A stretch of 64,000 bases of DNA from Chitinophaga fulva (GCF_012927205.1 NZ_JABBGC010000001.1:372001-436000); one strand, 5' to 3'. Numbered from the stretch's first letter, positions 44,596 to 54,253 are shown. The notes: generated by a model from the sequence alone, not told the origin. Numbers and translations are program-made.

Positions 44596-44773
44596 TTTTT
44601 ACTATAACGCGGAGGGCTATATGGTATTTACCGAAAAATATCACCTGGACCGGGGCTACTGCTGTGGCAACGGCTGCAAACATTGTCCATTTTCATATGA
44701 AAACGTACCCGAACCCAAAAAGTCCATCCTCCGCGAAAAACGCCGCAACGAAGAAAAAGACGGACGACCCTAA
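44567..44773 (+). CDS. DUF5522 cysteine-cluster protein
   Basis: 68 residues with FYYNAEGYMVFTEKYHLDRG followed by CCGNGCKHCPF (Cys32, 33, 37, 40), the DUF5522 signature. Four clustered cysteines suggest zinc or iron-sulfur binding. Function unknown. It overlaps trmB by 29 bases and the alkyltransferase-like gene by 77 bases, each in a different frame, so all three are probably translated from one mRNA. Confidence 0.88.
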   Translation: MKQPLVEKIDFYYNAEGYMVFTEKYHLDRGYCCGNGCKHCPFSYENVPEPKKSILREKRRNEEKDGRP

Positions 44774-45146
44774 ACCCGTCTCTTTCTTCGATGTAGTGTA
44801 TAAAATAGTGCGTAAAATACCGAAGGGCCGCGTCACTACCTACGGCGCCATCGCTGAAGCCGCGGACATCAAACTAACGCCCCGCATGGTGGGATGGGCC
44901 ATGAACGGCGCAGGCAGCGCCAACCCGGCCGTACCCGCCCATCGCGTGGTCAACCGTAACGGTGAACTCAGCGGCCGCCAGTTCTTTCCCACCCCTACCC
45001 TGATGCAGGAACTGTTGGAACAGGAAGGCGTCACCATCAAAAATGATAAGGTCAGCGACTTTAAAACAGTATTTTGGGACCCGGGCAAACCCAAAACTGC
45101 TTCCGCTAAGAAAGCCGTCAAAAAAACTGTCAAAAAGAAAGCCTGA
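44697..45146 (+). CDS. Alkyltransferase-like (ATL) DNA-binding protein
   Basis: 149 residues from the ATG at 44697; the conserved domain begins at about 29 (SFFDVVYKIVRKIPKGRVTTYG). The helix PRMVGWAMN carries the likely Arg finger. The methyl-acceptor motif PCHRV of O6-alkylguanine transferases reads PAHRVV (Ala81), so it cannot accept alkyl groups and is an ATL, which binds O6-alkylguanine and hands it to nucleotide excision repair. The Lys/Ala-rich tail (KKAVKKTVKKKA) could bind DNA. No other in-frame ATG lies between 44697 and the domain. Confidence 0.85.
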   Translation: MKTYPNPKSPSSAKNAATKKKTDDPKPVSFFDVVYKIVRKIPKGRVTTYGAIAEAADIKLTPRMVGWAMNGAGSANPAVPAHRVVNRNGELSGRQFFPTPTLMQELLEQEGVTIKNDKVSDFKTVFWDPGKPKTASAKKAVKKTVKKKA

Positions 45147-45181
45147 GCACTAATTCCCCCGAATCACCTTATTTTTATATT

Positions 45182-45625
45182 ATGTCGATACTTAAATTGA
45201 AACTGGACCAGGAGCAGTTGGTAGAGGATTTCTTTGAAAACACCCACCTGATCGGTATCGCCTCTACCGCCCGTGATTACCAGCTCTGCTGGCAAATCAA
45301 CCGGCAACTGTATACCAATTTCAGGGTCAACAATCTGCTGGAGATCACCCTTTCCAAGAAAAACAGGTCGTTCCATTTCACGGTGATGGAATTCCATGAG
45401 CCGACCAATTCCGTATCCCATTACTTCTATAACAACCACTGTCAGGCTGAGTTCCTGTTGCCCGAACTCAAAAATATCCACTTCCTCTGGATGATCAAGG
45501 GCGACTATTACCAGGCTGATGATGTCAAAAAATTATTGGAACAATTACGCGTTGTTCCCCTCGTACAATTAGTATCTTTACTGGATACCAGGGAGATCAA
45601 AAATAAAATGAACCTCATTTTTTAA
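45182..45625 (+). CDS. IPExxxVDY-like family protein
   Basis: 147 residues beginning MSILKLKLDQEQLVEDFFEN, with YQLCWQINRQLYTNFRVNN and a LLPELKNIHFLWMIKGDY segment at the place of the family's IPExxxVDY motif. The motif itself is degenerate here. This small family is confined to Bacteroidota and has no known function. No signal peptide. It lies 35 bases after the ATL gene. Confidence 0.65.
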   Translation: MSILKLKLDQEQLVEDFFENTHLIGIASTARDYQLCWQINRQLYTNFRVNNLLEITLSKKNRSFHFTVMEFHEPTNSVSHYFYNNHCQAEFLLPELKNIHFLWMIKGDYYQADDVKKLLEQLRVVPLVQLVSLLDTREIKNKMNLIF

Positions 45626-45716
45626 GACAGGAAGACGACCAACAGCTGTTACATACATCATATTTTGACCAGTACCCTAGTGAATTGCCGCATTTTCACC
45701 TTTAAACACTTGCTGT

Positions 45717-45947
45717 ATGTGGGAAGAAAAAGACAATCAACTGCACCGGGCTTTTACATTTAAAGATTTCCGGGAGGCATTCGGGTTTATGGCCCGGGTG
45801 GCGCTGGTCGCAGAAAAAATGGACCACCACCCCTACTGGACCAATGTCTATAACAAAGTGGACATCTACCTCAGTACACACGACGCAGGCAATGTGGTAA
45901 CTGAAAAAGACCGCGCGCTGGCAAAAGAGATCGATCAATTATTATAA
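45717..45947 (+). CDS. 4a-hydroxytetrahydrobiopterin dehydratase
   Basis: 76 residues containing [20 protein letters not shown] and [12 protein letters not shown], which include the two adjacent His and the later His-Asp of the PCD/DCoH active site. It dehydrates the pterin carbinolamine made by aromatic amino acid hydroxylases. The domain is complete but short, as the N-terminal lead of larger members is trimmed. It lies 3 kb from a tryptophan dioxygenase gene, consistent with local aromatic amino acid catabolism, and 19 bases before the sensor kinase gene. Confidence 0.93.
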   Translation: MWEEKDNQLHRAFTFKDFREAFGFMARVALVAEKMDHHPYWTNVYNKVDIYLSTHDAGNVVTEKDRALAKEIDQLL

Positions 45948-45966
45948 TTAAATCCATACACCATTT

Positions 45967-48048
45967 GTGAAGCGCATTATCATCTTAATGCTGTTGTTGT
46001 ACTGTTTCACCGCAGGCGCCCTTGCCTTTAACCCCACTCCGGACACCCTGACAGCAAAAGAAGGTTTTGCTGCCTCGGCCCTGGATCTGCGCCCCTACAT
46101 AAGCAGCCTCTCCGATCAGGAGGGCCATCTGACCATCCAGCAGGTGGTACACCTGCCTTTTACTGCTACCCCGCAACTTTTTCACAACTACAAAAAAAAT
46201 AACGGCCAGGTTAATAACTGCTGGTTCCGGCTACAGGTGAAAAACGAAGGCTCAGACAGCCTGACCGCCATTCTCTTTGCCGGTTGGCATGACTTCATGG
46301 ACTGGTACGAAAAATCCCCCGGCGATACGCCCGTCCTCCTGATGCAGACAGGTCTCATGTACGACAAAGGCGGCGTGGAAAGATGGGACCACTACGGCTT
46401 CAACGTTAATGTACCCCCTCACCAGGTCCGTACCTTCTACCTGCACATCATCAACAAGTCGTACAACGAAAACCCGCTCATGCCCAGCCTTTTCAGCGAA
46501 CAGGCTTTTGCGCGGTTTCACAACCGGGAACAGGACAGTTACCGCAAAGAGGCCGTTATTATACAGGTGTTGCTGGGCATGCTCCTCGTTTTCTTCAGTA
46601 TCTCGATTATCAACTATATCCAGTTGCCTGACCGGTCCTATATTTACTTTGCCATTTATATCCTTGGACTGATCCTGTTTTTCGCACTGCGACTGGAAAG
46701 CAAGCCCTATCAGCTTTCGTTCTTCCACCGCTGGCCTATGTTGAAATACTACTGGGACATACCGGGGCTGCTGTTCTGTTTTTATCTCATGTACCTCATG
46801 TTCGGCAATACTTTCCTGAACCTGAAAGAGCGGTACCCCTTCATGGAACAGGTGTTCACCTGGGTAGCTACCGTAGTGGGGGGACTGATCATCGTCTGTA
46901 TTTATTGTATCCTGATGGAGCAATATCATCTCCCGGTGATCATCTACAGCTACGTATATTTCTGTACGTTACTACCGTTGCTGGTAGTATTTGTGGCACT
47001 GGCCCGGCGCTCCCGTCATCATCCGTTGCTGCGCTTTTTCCTGTATGGGTCTGTATGCCTGTACCTGGCCTGCCTCGGCTCTTTCCTCATGCATATCAAG
47101 CCCCTGGGCCTATTGAGCGCGTTGGGTGAACTGGCCGCGCCCAGCATACTACTCATTGGCGGGGTACTGTTGCAGGCCATGTTTTTCCTGGCCGGTCTCA
47201 GTTACCGTAACAAGCTGGTACACCTGGAAAGGACCCGTACCCAGGAGTTGCTGATCAAACAGCTCAATAAAAACAAAGAGTTGCAACGCAAGCTCAATGA
47301 GCAACTCGAAGAACTGGTGAAAGAGCAGACCACAGAAATATTACGCAAGAAACATGAGCTGGAAGAACAAAGGAAAATTCAGCTCGAAACAGAGTACGAT
47401 AAAAAACTCACGGAGATAGAGCTCAAAGCCATTCGGGCGCAGATCAATCCGCACTTTATCTTCAACTGCCTGAATTCCATTCAGCTGTTCGTGATGCAGC
47501 GCGATTATGAATATGCCCAGAAGTACCTGTCAGACTTTTCCTACCTGATCCGGAAGACGCTGGATTTCTCGCGGCGTAACTTTATCTCCCTGGCAGATGA
47601 AATCACTTATCTCAATACTTACCTCGGCCTTGAAAAGATGCGGTTTGAAAACAGGATGGAGTACGAAATTGTAGTAGATCCGGAGATTGCCACTGCAGAA
47701 CTGGAGATCCCGGCGATGCTGCTGCAGCCTTACGTGGAAAATGCCGTGAAACACGGCATGACCAATCCGCAGCAGCCTATTGGCCAGTTAACTATCCGGT
47801 TTACGCAGATTGCCGCAGACATGCTGGAATGTGTGATCGCCGACAATGGTATTGGTATTGCCCGCTCCCGTTCACTGCGCACGCTGCCCAAACACCACCA
47901 GTCGTCCGGTATGGAGATCAGCCAGAACAGGGCAGAACTGTTGAATAAAATGTACAATACGGAGATTCATATCGAGATCATAGACCTGTCGGCGCGGAAT
48001 GAAGCAGATAGTGGCACGATAGTGAAGATCCTGATACCTCAACTATAA
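45967..48048 (+). CDS. LytS/YesM-type sensor histidine kinase with 7TMR-DISM sensor
   Basis: 693 residues starting at GTG (MKRIIILMLLLYCFTAGALA, a signal peptide). A periplasmic 7TMR-DISM extracellular domain (about 30-185) is followed by seven membrane helices (about 190-400), a coiled coil (about 405-470), a His_kinase domain with QINPHFIFNCLNSIQ (His496), and an ATPase domain with LLQPYVENAVKHGM and ADNGIGIARS. It probably phosphorylates the LytTR regulator encoded 38 bases downstream. The signal is unknown; DISM domains often bind carbohydrates. Confidence 0.92.
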   Translation: MKRIIILMLLLYCFTAGALAFNPTPDTLTAKEGFAASALDLRPYISSLSDQEGHLTIQQVVHLPFTATPQLFHNYKKNNGQVNNCWFRLQVKNEGSDSLTAILFAGWHDFMDWYEKSPGDTPVLLMQTGLMYDKGGVERWDHYGFNVNVPPHQVRTFYLHIINKSYNENPLMPSLFSEQAFARFHNREQDSYRKEAVIIQVLLGMLLVFFSISIINYIQLPDRSYIYFAIYILGLILFFALRLESKPYQLSFFHRWPMLKYYWDIPGLLFCFYLMYLMFGNTFLNLKERYPFMEQVFTWVATVVGGLIIVCIYCILMEQYHLPVIIYSYVYFCTLLPLLVVFVALARRSRHHPLLRFFLYGSVCLYLACLGSFLMHIKPLGLLSALGELAAPSILLIGGVLLQAMFFLAGLSYRNKLVHLERTRTQELLIKQLNKNKELQRKLNEQLEELVKEQTTEILRKKHELEEQRKIQLETEYDKKLTEIELKAIRAQINPHFIFNCLNSIQLFVMQRDYEYAQKYLSDFSYLIRKTLDFSRRNFISLADEITYLNTYLGLEKMRFENRMEYEIVVDPEIATAELEIPAMLLQPYVENAVKHGMTNPQQPIGQLTIRFTQIAADMLECVIADNGIGIARSRSLRTLPKHHQSSGMEISQNRAELLNKMYNTEIHIEIIDLSARNEADSGTIVKILIPQL

Positions 48049-48086
48049 TAATATATACATAAACGTTAGAGCAACATACTACTGTC

Positions 48087-48836
48087 ATGATAAAAGCGGT
48101 GATCATTGATGATGAGCGAAACAGCCGGGACATCATAGCCCTGATGCTGGAGAAATATTGCCCCGAGGTAACGGTAGCGGCAACAGCTTCCGATTGTGCA
48201 GAAGGTATTGCGCGGATCAGGGAGCATCAACCGGAACTGGTATTCCTGGACCTTGAAATGCCCGATGGTACTGGCTTCGATGTGTTGCTGGGCACACGGG
48301 AAGAAATACCTTTCGAGGCCGTATTTGTAACTGCATTTGAGAAGAAGTTCCTGCATGTGATCCGTTGCGCTGAAGTGGAACTGATCCTCAAACCGATTGA
48401 CAAAGAAAGCCTGTTGCAGGCTGTATCCCTGGTACACGAGCGGATTGCAGGCAATAGCAGCAAGCAGCGTTACCAGGTATTGCTGGAGAACTTTCATAAC
48501 CTGCAACATGCCTCCTGGAAGCTGCTGATACAGGATACTAACGGGGAAACCCAAACGATATTCCTTCCTTCAGTGGAATGCCTGGAGTCGCGGCAGGACA
48601 ACTGCCTGTTCCGGATGGATTCGGGGGCGGAAATTGAGGCGGTGCGGCCTTTCCGGTATTATGCCGATCTGTTTTCCTCGCTGCAGTTTTATCAGGTGAA
48701 CAATATGCAGATGATACAGTTATCCAATATCAGCCAGATAGACGCCAACCATGGCAAGGTGATGCTGAAGAGCGGTATGGTGGTAGAGATTACGGAACGC
48801 CGCCGGAAGGACCTGCTGTCCCGTTTGCAGCGGTAG
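48087..48836 (+). CDS. LytTR-family response regulator
   Basis: 249 residues: receiver domain 1-120 with DDE near the N-terminus, phospho-acceptor Asp55 (FLDLEMPDG), Thr in VTAFEKK and Lys in LKPID; then a LytTR DNA-binding domain from about 150 (IFLPSVECLESRQDNC, VRPFRYYADLF, VEITERRRKDLL). Partner of the adjacent sensor kinase. Targets unknown; the pair is followed by a 297-base gap. Confidence 0.93.
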   Translation: MIKAVIIDDERNSRDIIALMLEKYCPEVTVAATASDCAEGIARIREHQPELVFLDLEMPDGTGFDVLLGTREEIPFEAVFVTAFEKKFLHVIRCAEVELILKPIDKESLLQAVSLVHERIAGNSSKQRYQVLLENFHNLQHASWKLLIQDTNGETQTIFLPSVECLESRQDNCLFRMDSGAEIEAVRPFRYYADLFSSLQFYQVNNMQMIQLSNISQIDANHGKVMLKSGMVVEITERRRKDLLSRLQR

Positions 48837-49047
48837 TGCTGCTTAGCGGGAAAAACGTATATGTAAATGCTGATTTTCCCGGCATTTACCCCATCTGTTT
48901 TACGCAATTTCAATATTTTGTTGACCCTCCTTCAATTTCCTTCAAACAAATCACTTCTTTTTTGACGGGCTGAACGTACCATACCCTGTTTTTTTTCTAT
49001 TTGATGTATTTGCGCGGAGAATACGTAACAATTATTTAACAAAAAAA

Positions 49048-49078
49048 TTTGGTGGAATAGGTTTTGGTCGTACTTTTG
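49048..49078 (+). promoter_or_regulatory. Promoter of the tetR-type gene
   Basis: TTTG at 49048-49051 and TACTTTTG at 49071-49078 are 19 bases apart, an exact Bacteroidota-type promoter. The predicted start is near 49085. Confidence 0.7.
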
Positions 49079-49093
49079 ACTCGTCAAACAAAA

Positions 49094-49112
49094 TAGTCAG
49101 ACAGTCAGACTA
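49094..49112. promoter_or_regulatory. Candidate TetR operator
   Basis: TAGTC and GACTA form inverted half-sites around a 9-nt spacer, and GTCAGAC is repeated directly within it. It sits just after the predicted transcription start and 21 bases before the ATG of the TetR gene, suitable for autorepression. Confidence 0.5.
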
Positions 49113-49133
49113 CGAAAATTGACGAAACTATCT

Positions 49134-49772
49134 ATGGCAGAATTAGACCAGAAGCGAACACTTATCCTTGAGGCCGCTTTAAAGCGGTTCAAAAGGTTCG
49201 GTCTGTCAAAAACTACCATGGAAGAGATTGCCAGGGATTTGGACATCTCAAAAGGATCTTTGTATTATTATTTTTCAGATAAGGAATCCATTTATGTAGC
49301 GGTTGTGGAGCGTATGATAGCAGACTGTTTTCTTGACATGTCTGATTTTGTGGAAACAGCTACCTCTACCGATGCGATTATTAACCGGTATCTGGAATTG
49401 AAGGAAACCATGTTGAAAGAGTATCATTTTCTGTTTGGGATTAACCAATGGATAAAAGATATGCCCTCTACCCTGATGCGGCAAACGATCGAGTTGCTGC
49501 AGACAGTGGAAATTTCCTTCCTTTCCGCCACTATCAAAAAAGGGATTTGCCTGGGAGAGCTGAATGAAGACACTGATGCTGATGCAACAGCGCAGTTGTT
49601 GATCAACGTATTATTCGGACTATGGGTAATATGGTGTAAATGGCAGGTAACAGGCTTTAACCCGCAGGACCGTGAAGCGCTGCATTGTTTCATGGACCGG
49701 GAAAAAAGAGTATTGGATATTTTCTTTAATGGATTAAGATATAGACCAGCAATCAACCAAGCTAGGCTTTAA
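49134..49772 (+). CDS. TetR/AcrR family transcriptional regulator
   Basis: 212 residues from the ATG at 49134 (MAELDQKRTLILEAALKRF); a TTG five codons earlier is rejected. The helix-turn-helix GLSKTTMEEIARDLDISKGS LYYYFSDKE pattern (about 24-53) is typical; the C-terminal ligand domain is divergent. It likely represses its own promoter and perhaps the outer-membrane barrel gene 63 bases downstream. The inducer is unknown. Confidence 0.92.
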   Translation: MAELDQKRTLILEAALKRFKRFGLSKTTMEEIARDLDISKGSLYYYFSDKESIYVAVVERMIADCFLDMSDFVETATSTDAIINRYLELKETMLKEYHFLFGINQWIKDMPSTLMRQTIELLQTVEISFLSATIKKGICLGELNEDTDADATAQLLINVLFGLWVIWCKWQVTGFNPQDREALHCFMDREKRVLDIFFNGLRYRPAINQARL

Positions 49773-49835
49773 TGTATGTAGAAGAATCAAAGAAACACGA
49801 GAACAGTTTTAATGTATATTTAAATTTTACGAAAG

Positions 49836-50450
49836 ATGAAAAAGTTGATTGTAATGGCCGCAGTAGTACTGTTCGGCACACAAGTAGCAAAGGCTCAGTT
49901 ATCAAAAGGCGATGTTATCCTGGGCGGAACAGTTAATGTAAAAACCACTTCTGCGAAAGTAAAAGACGGTGATGACAAAACCACCAATACCTCTTTCGGT
50001 GTTAGCCCTAAAGTTGGTTACGCACTGAACTCTAACTGGGTAATCGGTGTTTTCGCTGAAACTCAGTTCGGTAATAAGAAAGTTAGCACCAAAACTGGTG
50101 ATGTTAAAACCAAAACCCTGGATATCACTCCTGGTGTCTTCGTTCGCAACTACCATATGATCGGTCAGAGCAAATTTGCTTTCTTTGCTGAAGCAAATGC
50201 TGGTTACGGTTTTGGTAACACTAAAGTAGACGGTAGCAAAATCGAAAGCTACAATGGCTTCGCAGTAAACGTACTGCCTGGTATCACTTACTTCGTGACT
50301 AAACACTTCATGATTGAAGGTGCTTTCGGTGGTCTGAACTACACTTATGCTCAGAACAAAGCTGAAGCAACTGGTATTAAAACCAACGTTAGCAGCTTCG
50401 ACTTCAACTTCACTAAACAGTTGAACCTGGGTGTTAACTTCATTTTCTAG
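49836..50450 (+). CDS. Outer-membrane beta-barrel protein
   Basis: 204 residues with a signal peptide (MKKLIVMAAVVLFGTQVAKA-Q) and a small barrel: FGVSPKVGYALNSNWVIGVF, FAFFAEANAGYGFG, GFAVNVLPGITYFVTKHFM and a terminal aromatic strand NLGVNFIF. The codon choice is narrow (GTT, GCT and CTG preferred), more like highly expressed genes than its neighbours. Function unknown; it could be a small porin or a structural protein. A strong terminator follows. Confidence 0.88.
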   Translation: MKKLIVMAAVVLFGTQVAKAQLSKGDVILGGTVNVKTTSAKVKDGDDKTTNTSFGVSPKVGYALNSNWVIGVFAETQFGNKKVSTKTGDVKTKTLDITPGVFVRNYHMIGQSKFAFFAEANAGYGFGNTKVDGSKIESYNGFAVNVLPGITYFVTKHFMIEGAFGGLNYTYAQNKAEATGIKTNVSSFDFNFTKQLNLGVNFIF

Positions 50451-50504
50451 TCTGAATTGATTGATGTTTTACATAAGAAAGTCAAAAGGTTAGATAGATT
50501 GGAT

Positions 50505-50535
50505 AATCCCGCTGCAGTATTACTGTAGCGGGATT
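50505..50535 (+). terminator. Terminator after the outer-membrane barrel gene
   Basis: AATCCCGCT and AGCGGGATT form a 9-bp stem, extended by one G-U and CAG/CTG, with T residues after it. Confidence 0.9.
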
Positions 50536-50584
50536 CTTGTTTTAAGTAGTTTTTGTTTTGCCTGATACATATTGACGCACAAAA

Positions 50585-50612
50585 AAAGCCCCGCCATACC
50601 GGCGGGGCTTTT
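50585..50612. terminator. Terminator after rho (usable in both directions)
   Basis: AAGCCCCGCC and GGCGGGGCTT pair around a 5-8 nt loop, with A and T runs on either side. It lies 25 bases past the rho stop codon. Confidence 0.9.
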
Positions 50613-50637
50613 CTCATTGTATAAGTTGGACTCCTGA

Positions 50638-52350
50638 TTATCCGTTCATGGAGATCAGGAATTCTTCGTTGTTTTTAGTACCACGCATATGCTGCAGCAT
50701 GAAGTGCATGGATTCGTCTGTATTCATATCTGCCAGGTGATTGCGCAGGATGTGGATACGTTTGAGCGCATCTTTGTCCAGCAGCAGATCGTCGCGGCGG
50801 GTAGAAGACGCAGATACGTCGATAGCCGGGAAGATACGTTTGTTAGCCAGTTTGCGGTCGAGCGCCAGTTCCATGTTACCGGTACCTTTAAACTCTTCGA
50901 AGATCACCTCGTCCATTTTGGAACCTGTATCAATCAGGGCAGTGGCCAGAATGGTGAGGGAACCGCCGTGTTCTATTTTACGGGCAGCACCGAAGAATTG
51001 TTTAGGTTTCTGCATGGCGTTAGCTTCCACACCACCGCTCAGCACCTTACCAGAGGCAGGGGCAACGGTATTGTGAGCTCTTGCCAGACGGGTGATGGAG
51101 TCGAGCAGGATCACTACATCGTGGCCACATTCTACCAGTCGTTTTGCTTTCTGCAAAGCGATAGCAGACACTTTCACGTGTTTTTCAGCTGGTTCATCAA
51201 AGGTAGACGCGATCACTTCTGCTTTTACGCTGCGTTCCATATCGGTCACCTCTTCCGGACGTTCATCGATCAGCACCACCATCAGATAAATTTCGGGGTG
51301 GTTGGTAGCGATAGCGTTGGCTACTTCTTTCAGCAGCATGGTTTTACCCACCTTCGGTTGCGCCACGATAAGGCCGCGCTGTCCTTTACCGATAGGGGTA
51401 AACATATCCATGATACGGGTGGAGTAGTTATTGGAAGTAGTTGTCAGCCTCAGTTTCTCGAACGGAAACAGCGGTGTCAGATAATCGAAAGGCACGCGGT
51501 CACGTACTTCTTCCGGTGATTTATTGTTGATCGTTTCTACTTTCAGCAGTGCAAAATATTTCTCTCCTTCTTTCGGCGGGCGAACGGAACCGTTCACAGT
51601 GTCGCCGGTTTTCAGGCCAAACAGTTTGATCTGGGAAGGAGATACATAAATATCATCAGGAGAGCTCAGGTAGTTATAATCAGAGGAGCGCAGGAAACCG
51701 TAGCCGTCGGGCATCATTTCCAGTACGCCTTCACTGAGGATCACGCCGTCGAACTCAATATTGAAAGCCACGTCCTTCTTGGGATAGCGCTGTTTCTGCG
51801 CAGCAGGAACAACAGGGTCCAAACCTTCCGGCATCACAAAATCATCATCCTCCTCTTCTTCTTCCTCTTCCAATGCCGGAACAGGCGCAGTTTCCTCTTC
51901 TTCTTCCGCTTCATCTTCTGTGAAAGCAGGAATGATGATATCATCATCATCATCAAAAGTGAGAGAAGGAATGCTGTCCAGGTCTATATCGAAATCTTTT
52001 ATTTTAGATTTAGCTGCCGGAGCTGGAGCTGGTTCTGCTTCTACTTCTTTGCTTTTGCTTCCGGAAACTTTTTTGGTAGATTTTTTTGCGGCTGGTTTTT
52101 CTTCCGCAGAGGAGGGTTCTTCAGTCTCGTGATGCGCTTCGTCTTTCTTTACAGGTTTGCGTTTGCGTGCTTTTTTCTCTTCTCCGTTGGACTGGTTATC
52201 TTCTGAGGCCATCACCGCTTGTTTGTCCAGAATTTTGTAGATCAGGTCCTGTTTGTTCAGTTTTTTCGCGTTGGGAACATCAAGCTTCTCTGCAATGTCA
52301 AGCAGCTCAGGAACGAGCATGTCGTTCAATTGTAAGATGTCGTACATCAT
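50638..52350 (-). CDS. rho: Transcription termination factor Rho
   Basis: 570 residues from the ATG at 52350 ([23 protein letters not shown]); an in-frame TTG at 52362 is rejected. Rho_N domain at about 5-45, then roughly 130 residues of low complexity: Lys/Ser/Ala-rich followed by Asp/Glu-rich runs. The RNA-binding fold follows ([31 protein letters not shown]), then the RecA-like motor with P-loop [21 protein letters not shown] and [20 protein letters not shown]. The hexamer unwinds RNA from polymerase. The charged insertion makes it longer than the E. coli protein (419 residues). Confidence 0.96.
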   Translation of the reverse strand: MMYDILQLNDMLVPELLDIAEKLDVPNAKKLNKQDLIYKILDKQAVMASEDNQSNGEEKKARKRKPVKKDEAHHETEEPSSAEEKPAAKKSTKKVSGSKSKEVEAEPAPAPAAKSKIKDFDIDLDSIPSLTFDDDDDIIIPAFTEDEAEEEEETAPVPALEEEEEEEDDDFVMPEGLDPVVPAAQKQRYPKKDVAFNIEFDGVILSEGVLEMMPDGYGFLRSSDYNYLSSPDDIYVSPSQIKLFGLKTGDTVNGSVRPPKEGEKYFALLKVETINNKSPEEVRDRVPFDYLTPLFPFEKLRLTTTSNNYSTRIMDMFTPIGKGQRGLIVAQPKVGKTMLLKEVANAIATNHPEIYLMVVLIDERPEEVTDMERSVKAEVIASTFDEPAEKHVKVSAIALQKAKRLVECGHDVVILLDSITRLARAHNTVAPASGKVLSGGVEANAMQKPKQFFGAARKIEHGGSLTILATALIDTGSKMDEVIFEEFKGTGNMELALDRKLANKRIFPAIDVSASSTRRDDLLLDKDALKRIHILRNHLADMNTDESMHFMLQHMRGTKNNEEFLISMNG

Positions 52351-52811
52351 CTGTGTTGTCAAATTTTAGAAGTGTTGTGAGGCGGGTACCACTGCATACC
52401 AACATACACCAATTACAAATAATTGTTTTGTGTCAAGAAATTTAATAGATTATTAAATTTGATAGGGAATGATTGAGTTTAGGAACTGCTGATGAAGATG
52501 TGAATTTGAACTTAATCAGTCAGATTATACCGCAAGATTAAAACAAGTTTTATTATTATCCAAAAAAATTTCAGCCCAAATGCCCCGCAGTTAAAGCTGT
52601 GACGCCATTCGGGCCTCCTGCTCCGGGCTATAAATGCGGAAGGGCGCGGGCCTTAAAACCCGCTCTGATCATATATCCTTTTTTATATTATATTCATTTT
52701 TAACATTTCTTTTGCATCCAGGCAGGACTAATTATCTTGTAGGGACCGGCACAAGACGTTATGGACTATGGCCGGGAAAACTTATTTTTGCAATCCAAAA
52801 TTTAATTTTTT
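52351..52811. other. Divergent leader region between rho and asnS
   Basis: 461 bases carrying the leaders of rho (minus) and asnS (plus). A small palindrome AATTTAATAGATTATTAAATT occurs at about 52439-52460. TATTTTTG at 52783-52790 is the likely asnS -7 element. No attenuator or riboswitch was recognised. Confidence 0.5.
52783..52790 (+). promoter_or_regulatory. Candidate -7 element for asnS
   Basis: TATTTTTG matches TAnnTTTG and lies 21 bases before the ATG at 52812. No clear TTTG lies about 20 bases upstream. Confidence 0.4.
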
Positions 52812-54251
52812 ATGAGCCAAAGACTGAAAGTCAAACAAATCTTGTCAGACGACAAGTCGCATTATGAAGCAACAGTAAAAGGTTGGGTACGGTCTTTCCG
52901 TAACAACCAGTTTATAGCTTTAAACGATGGCTCTACCAATAATAATTTACAGATCGTTATAGACGCTGAAAATACTGATGCAGCGCTGCTGAAAAGGATT
53001 ACCACCGGTGCGGCCATCAGCGCTACCGGCCAGATCATCCCTTCTATGGGAAAAGGGCAGCGTGTGGAACTGAAAGCAGATACGCTCGAAATACTGGGCG
53101 ACTGCGATCCGGAAAAATTTCCGCTGCAGCTGAAAAACAAGCCCAGCCTGGAATACCTGCGTGAGATCGCACACCTGCGTTTCCGCACCAACACCTTCGG
53201 TGCTATTTTCAGAATCCGTCACTCACTGGCATTCGCAGTACACAAGTTCTTCAATGAACACGGCTTTGTATACCTGCACACCCCTATCGTCACTGCATCC
53301 GACGCGGAAGGCGCAGGTGAAATGTTCCGGGTAACCACACTCGACATGCAAAACCCGCCCCGTACCGAAGCCGGCGATATTGATTACAAAGAAGACTTCT
53401 TCGGCAGGTCTACTAACCTAACCGTGTCCGGCCAGCTGGAAGGGGAACTGGGCGCTATGGCCCTGGGTGAAATCTACACCTTCGGCCCTACTTTCCGCGC
53501 AGAGAACTCCAACACAGCCCGCCACCTCGCTGAATTCTGGATGATAGAACCAGAAATGGCTTTCTACGCCCTGGAAGATAACATGGACCTCGCTGAAGCT
53601 TTCATCAAATCACTCATCGGCTATGTGCTGGAGCACAACCGCGAAGATCTCGACTTCCTCGCTACCCGCCTGGCAGAAGAGGAAAAACAAAAGCCGCAAC
53701 AAGAACGCAGCGAAATGGGCCTGATCGAAAAACTGGAATTTGTGCTGCACAACGAATTTGTTCGCATCACCTATACGGAAGCAATCAGCATCCTGAAAGA
53801 CAGCAAACCCAATAAGAACAAGAAGTTCCAGTATCTCATCGAAGGATGGGGCGCCGATCTTCAGAGCGAACATGAACGTTACCTGGTAGAAAAACATTTC
53901 AAAAAACCGGTTATCCTCACGGACTATCCGAAAGAAATCAAGTCTTTCTACATGAAGCTCAACGACGATAACAAAACCGTTCGTGCTATGGACATCCTGT
54001 TCCCCGGCATCGGTGAAATCGTAGGTGGTTCCCAACGTGAAGAGGACTACGACAAACTGGTACAACGCATGCAGGAAATGCACGTGCCGGTTGAAGAGCT
54101 GTCCTGGTACCTCGACACCCGCCGCTTCGGTACAGCACCGCACGCCGGTTTCGGTCTCGGTTTTGAACGCATGATGCTGTTCGTAACCGGTATGACCAAC
54201 ATCAGAGACGTGATACCGTTCCCAAGAACACCGAAGAATGCTGAATTCTAA
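52812..54251 (+). CDS. asnS: Asparaginyl-tRNA synthetase
   Basis: 479 residues. An OB-fold anticodon-binding domain ([20 protein letters not shown], about 21-40) precedes the class II core: motif 2 [20 protein letters not shown] and motif 3 [33 protein letters not shown] and the asparagine-pocket pattern favour AsnRS over AspRS. It charges tRNA-Asn with asparagine. A core insertion ([20 protein letters not shown]) is seen in Bacteroidota AsnRS. The stop is followed by two hairpins. Confidence 0.95.
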   Translation: MSQRLKVKQILSDDKSHYEATVKGWVRSFRNNQFIALNDGSTNNNLQIVIDAENTDAALLKRITTGAAISATGQIIPSMGKGQRVELKADTLEILGDCDPEKFPLQLKNKPSLEYLREIAHLRFRTNTFGAIFRIRHSLAFAVHKFFNEHGFVYLHTPIVTASDAEGAGEMFRVTTLDMQNPPRTEAGDIDYKEDFFGRSTNLTVSGQLEGELGAMALGEIYTFGPTFRAENSNTARHLAEFWMIEPEMAFYALEDNMDLAEAFIKSLIGYVLEHNREDLDFLATRLAEEEKQKPQQERSEMGLIEKLEFVLHNEFVRITYTEAISILKDSKPNKNKKFQYLIEGWGADLQSEHERYLVEKHFKKPVILTDYPKEIKSFYMKLNDDNKTVRAMDILFPGIGEIVGGSQREEDYDKLVQRMQEMHVPVEELSWYLDTRRFGTAPHAGFGLGFERMMLFVTGMTNIRDVIPFPRTPKNAEF

Positions 54252-54253
54252 TC

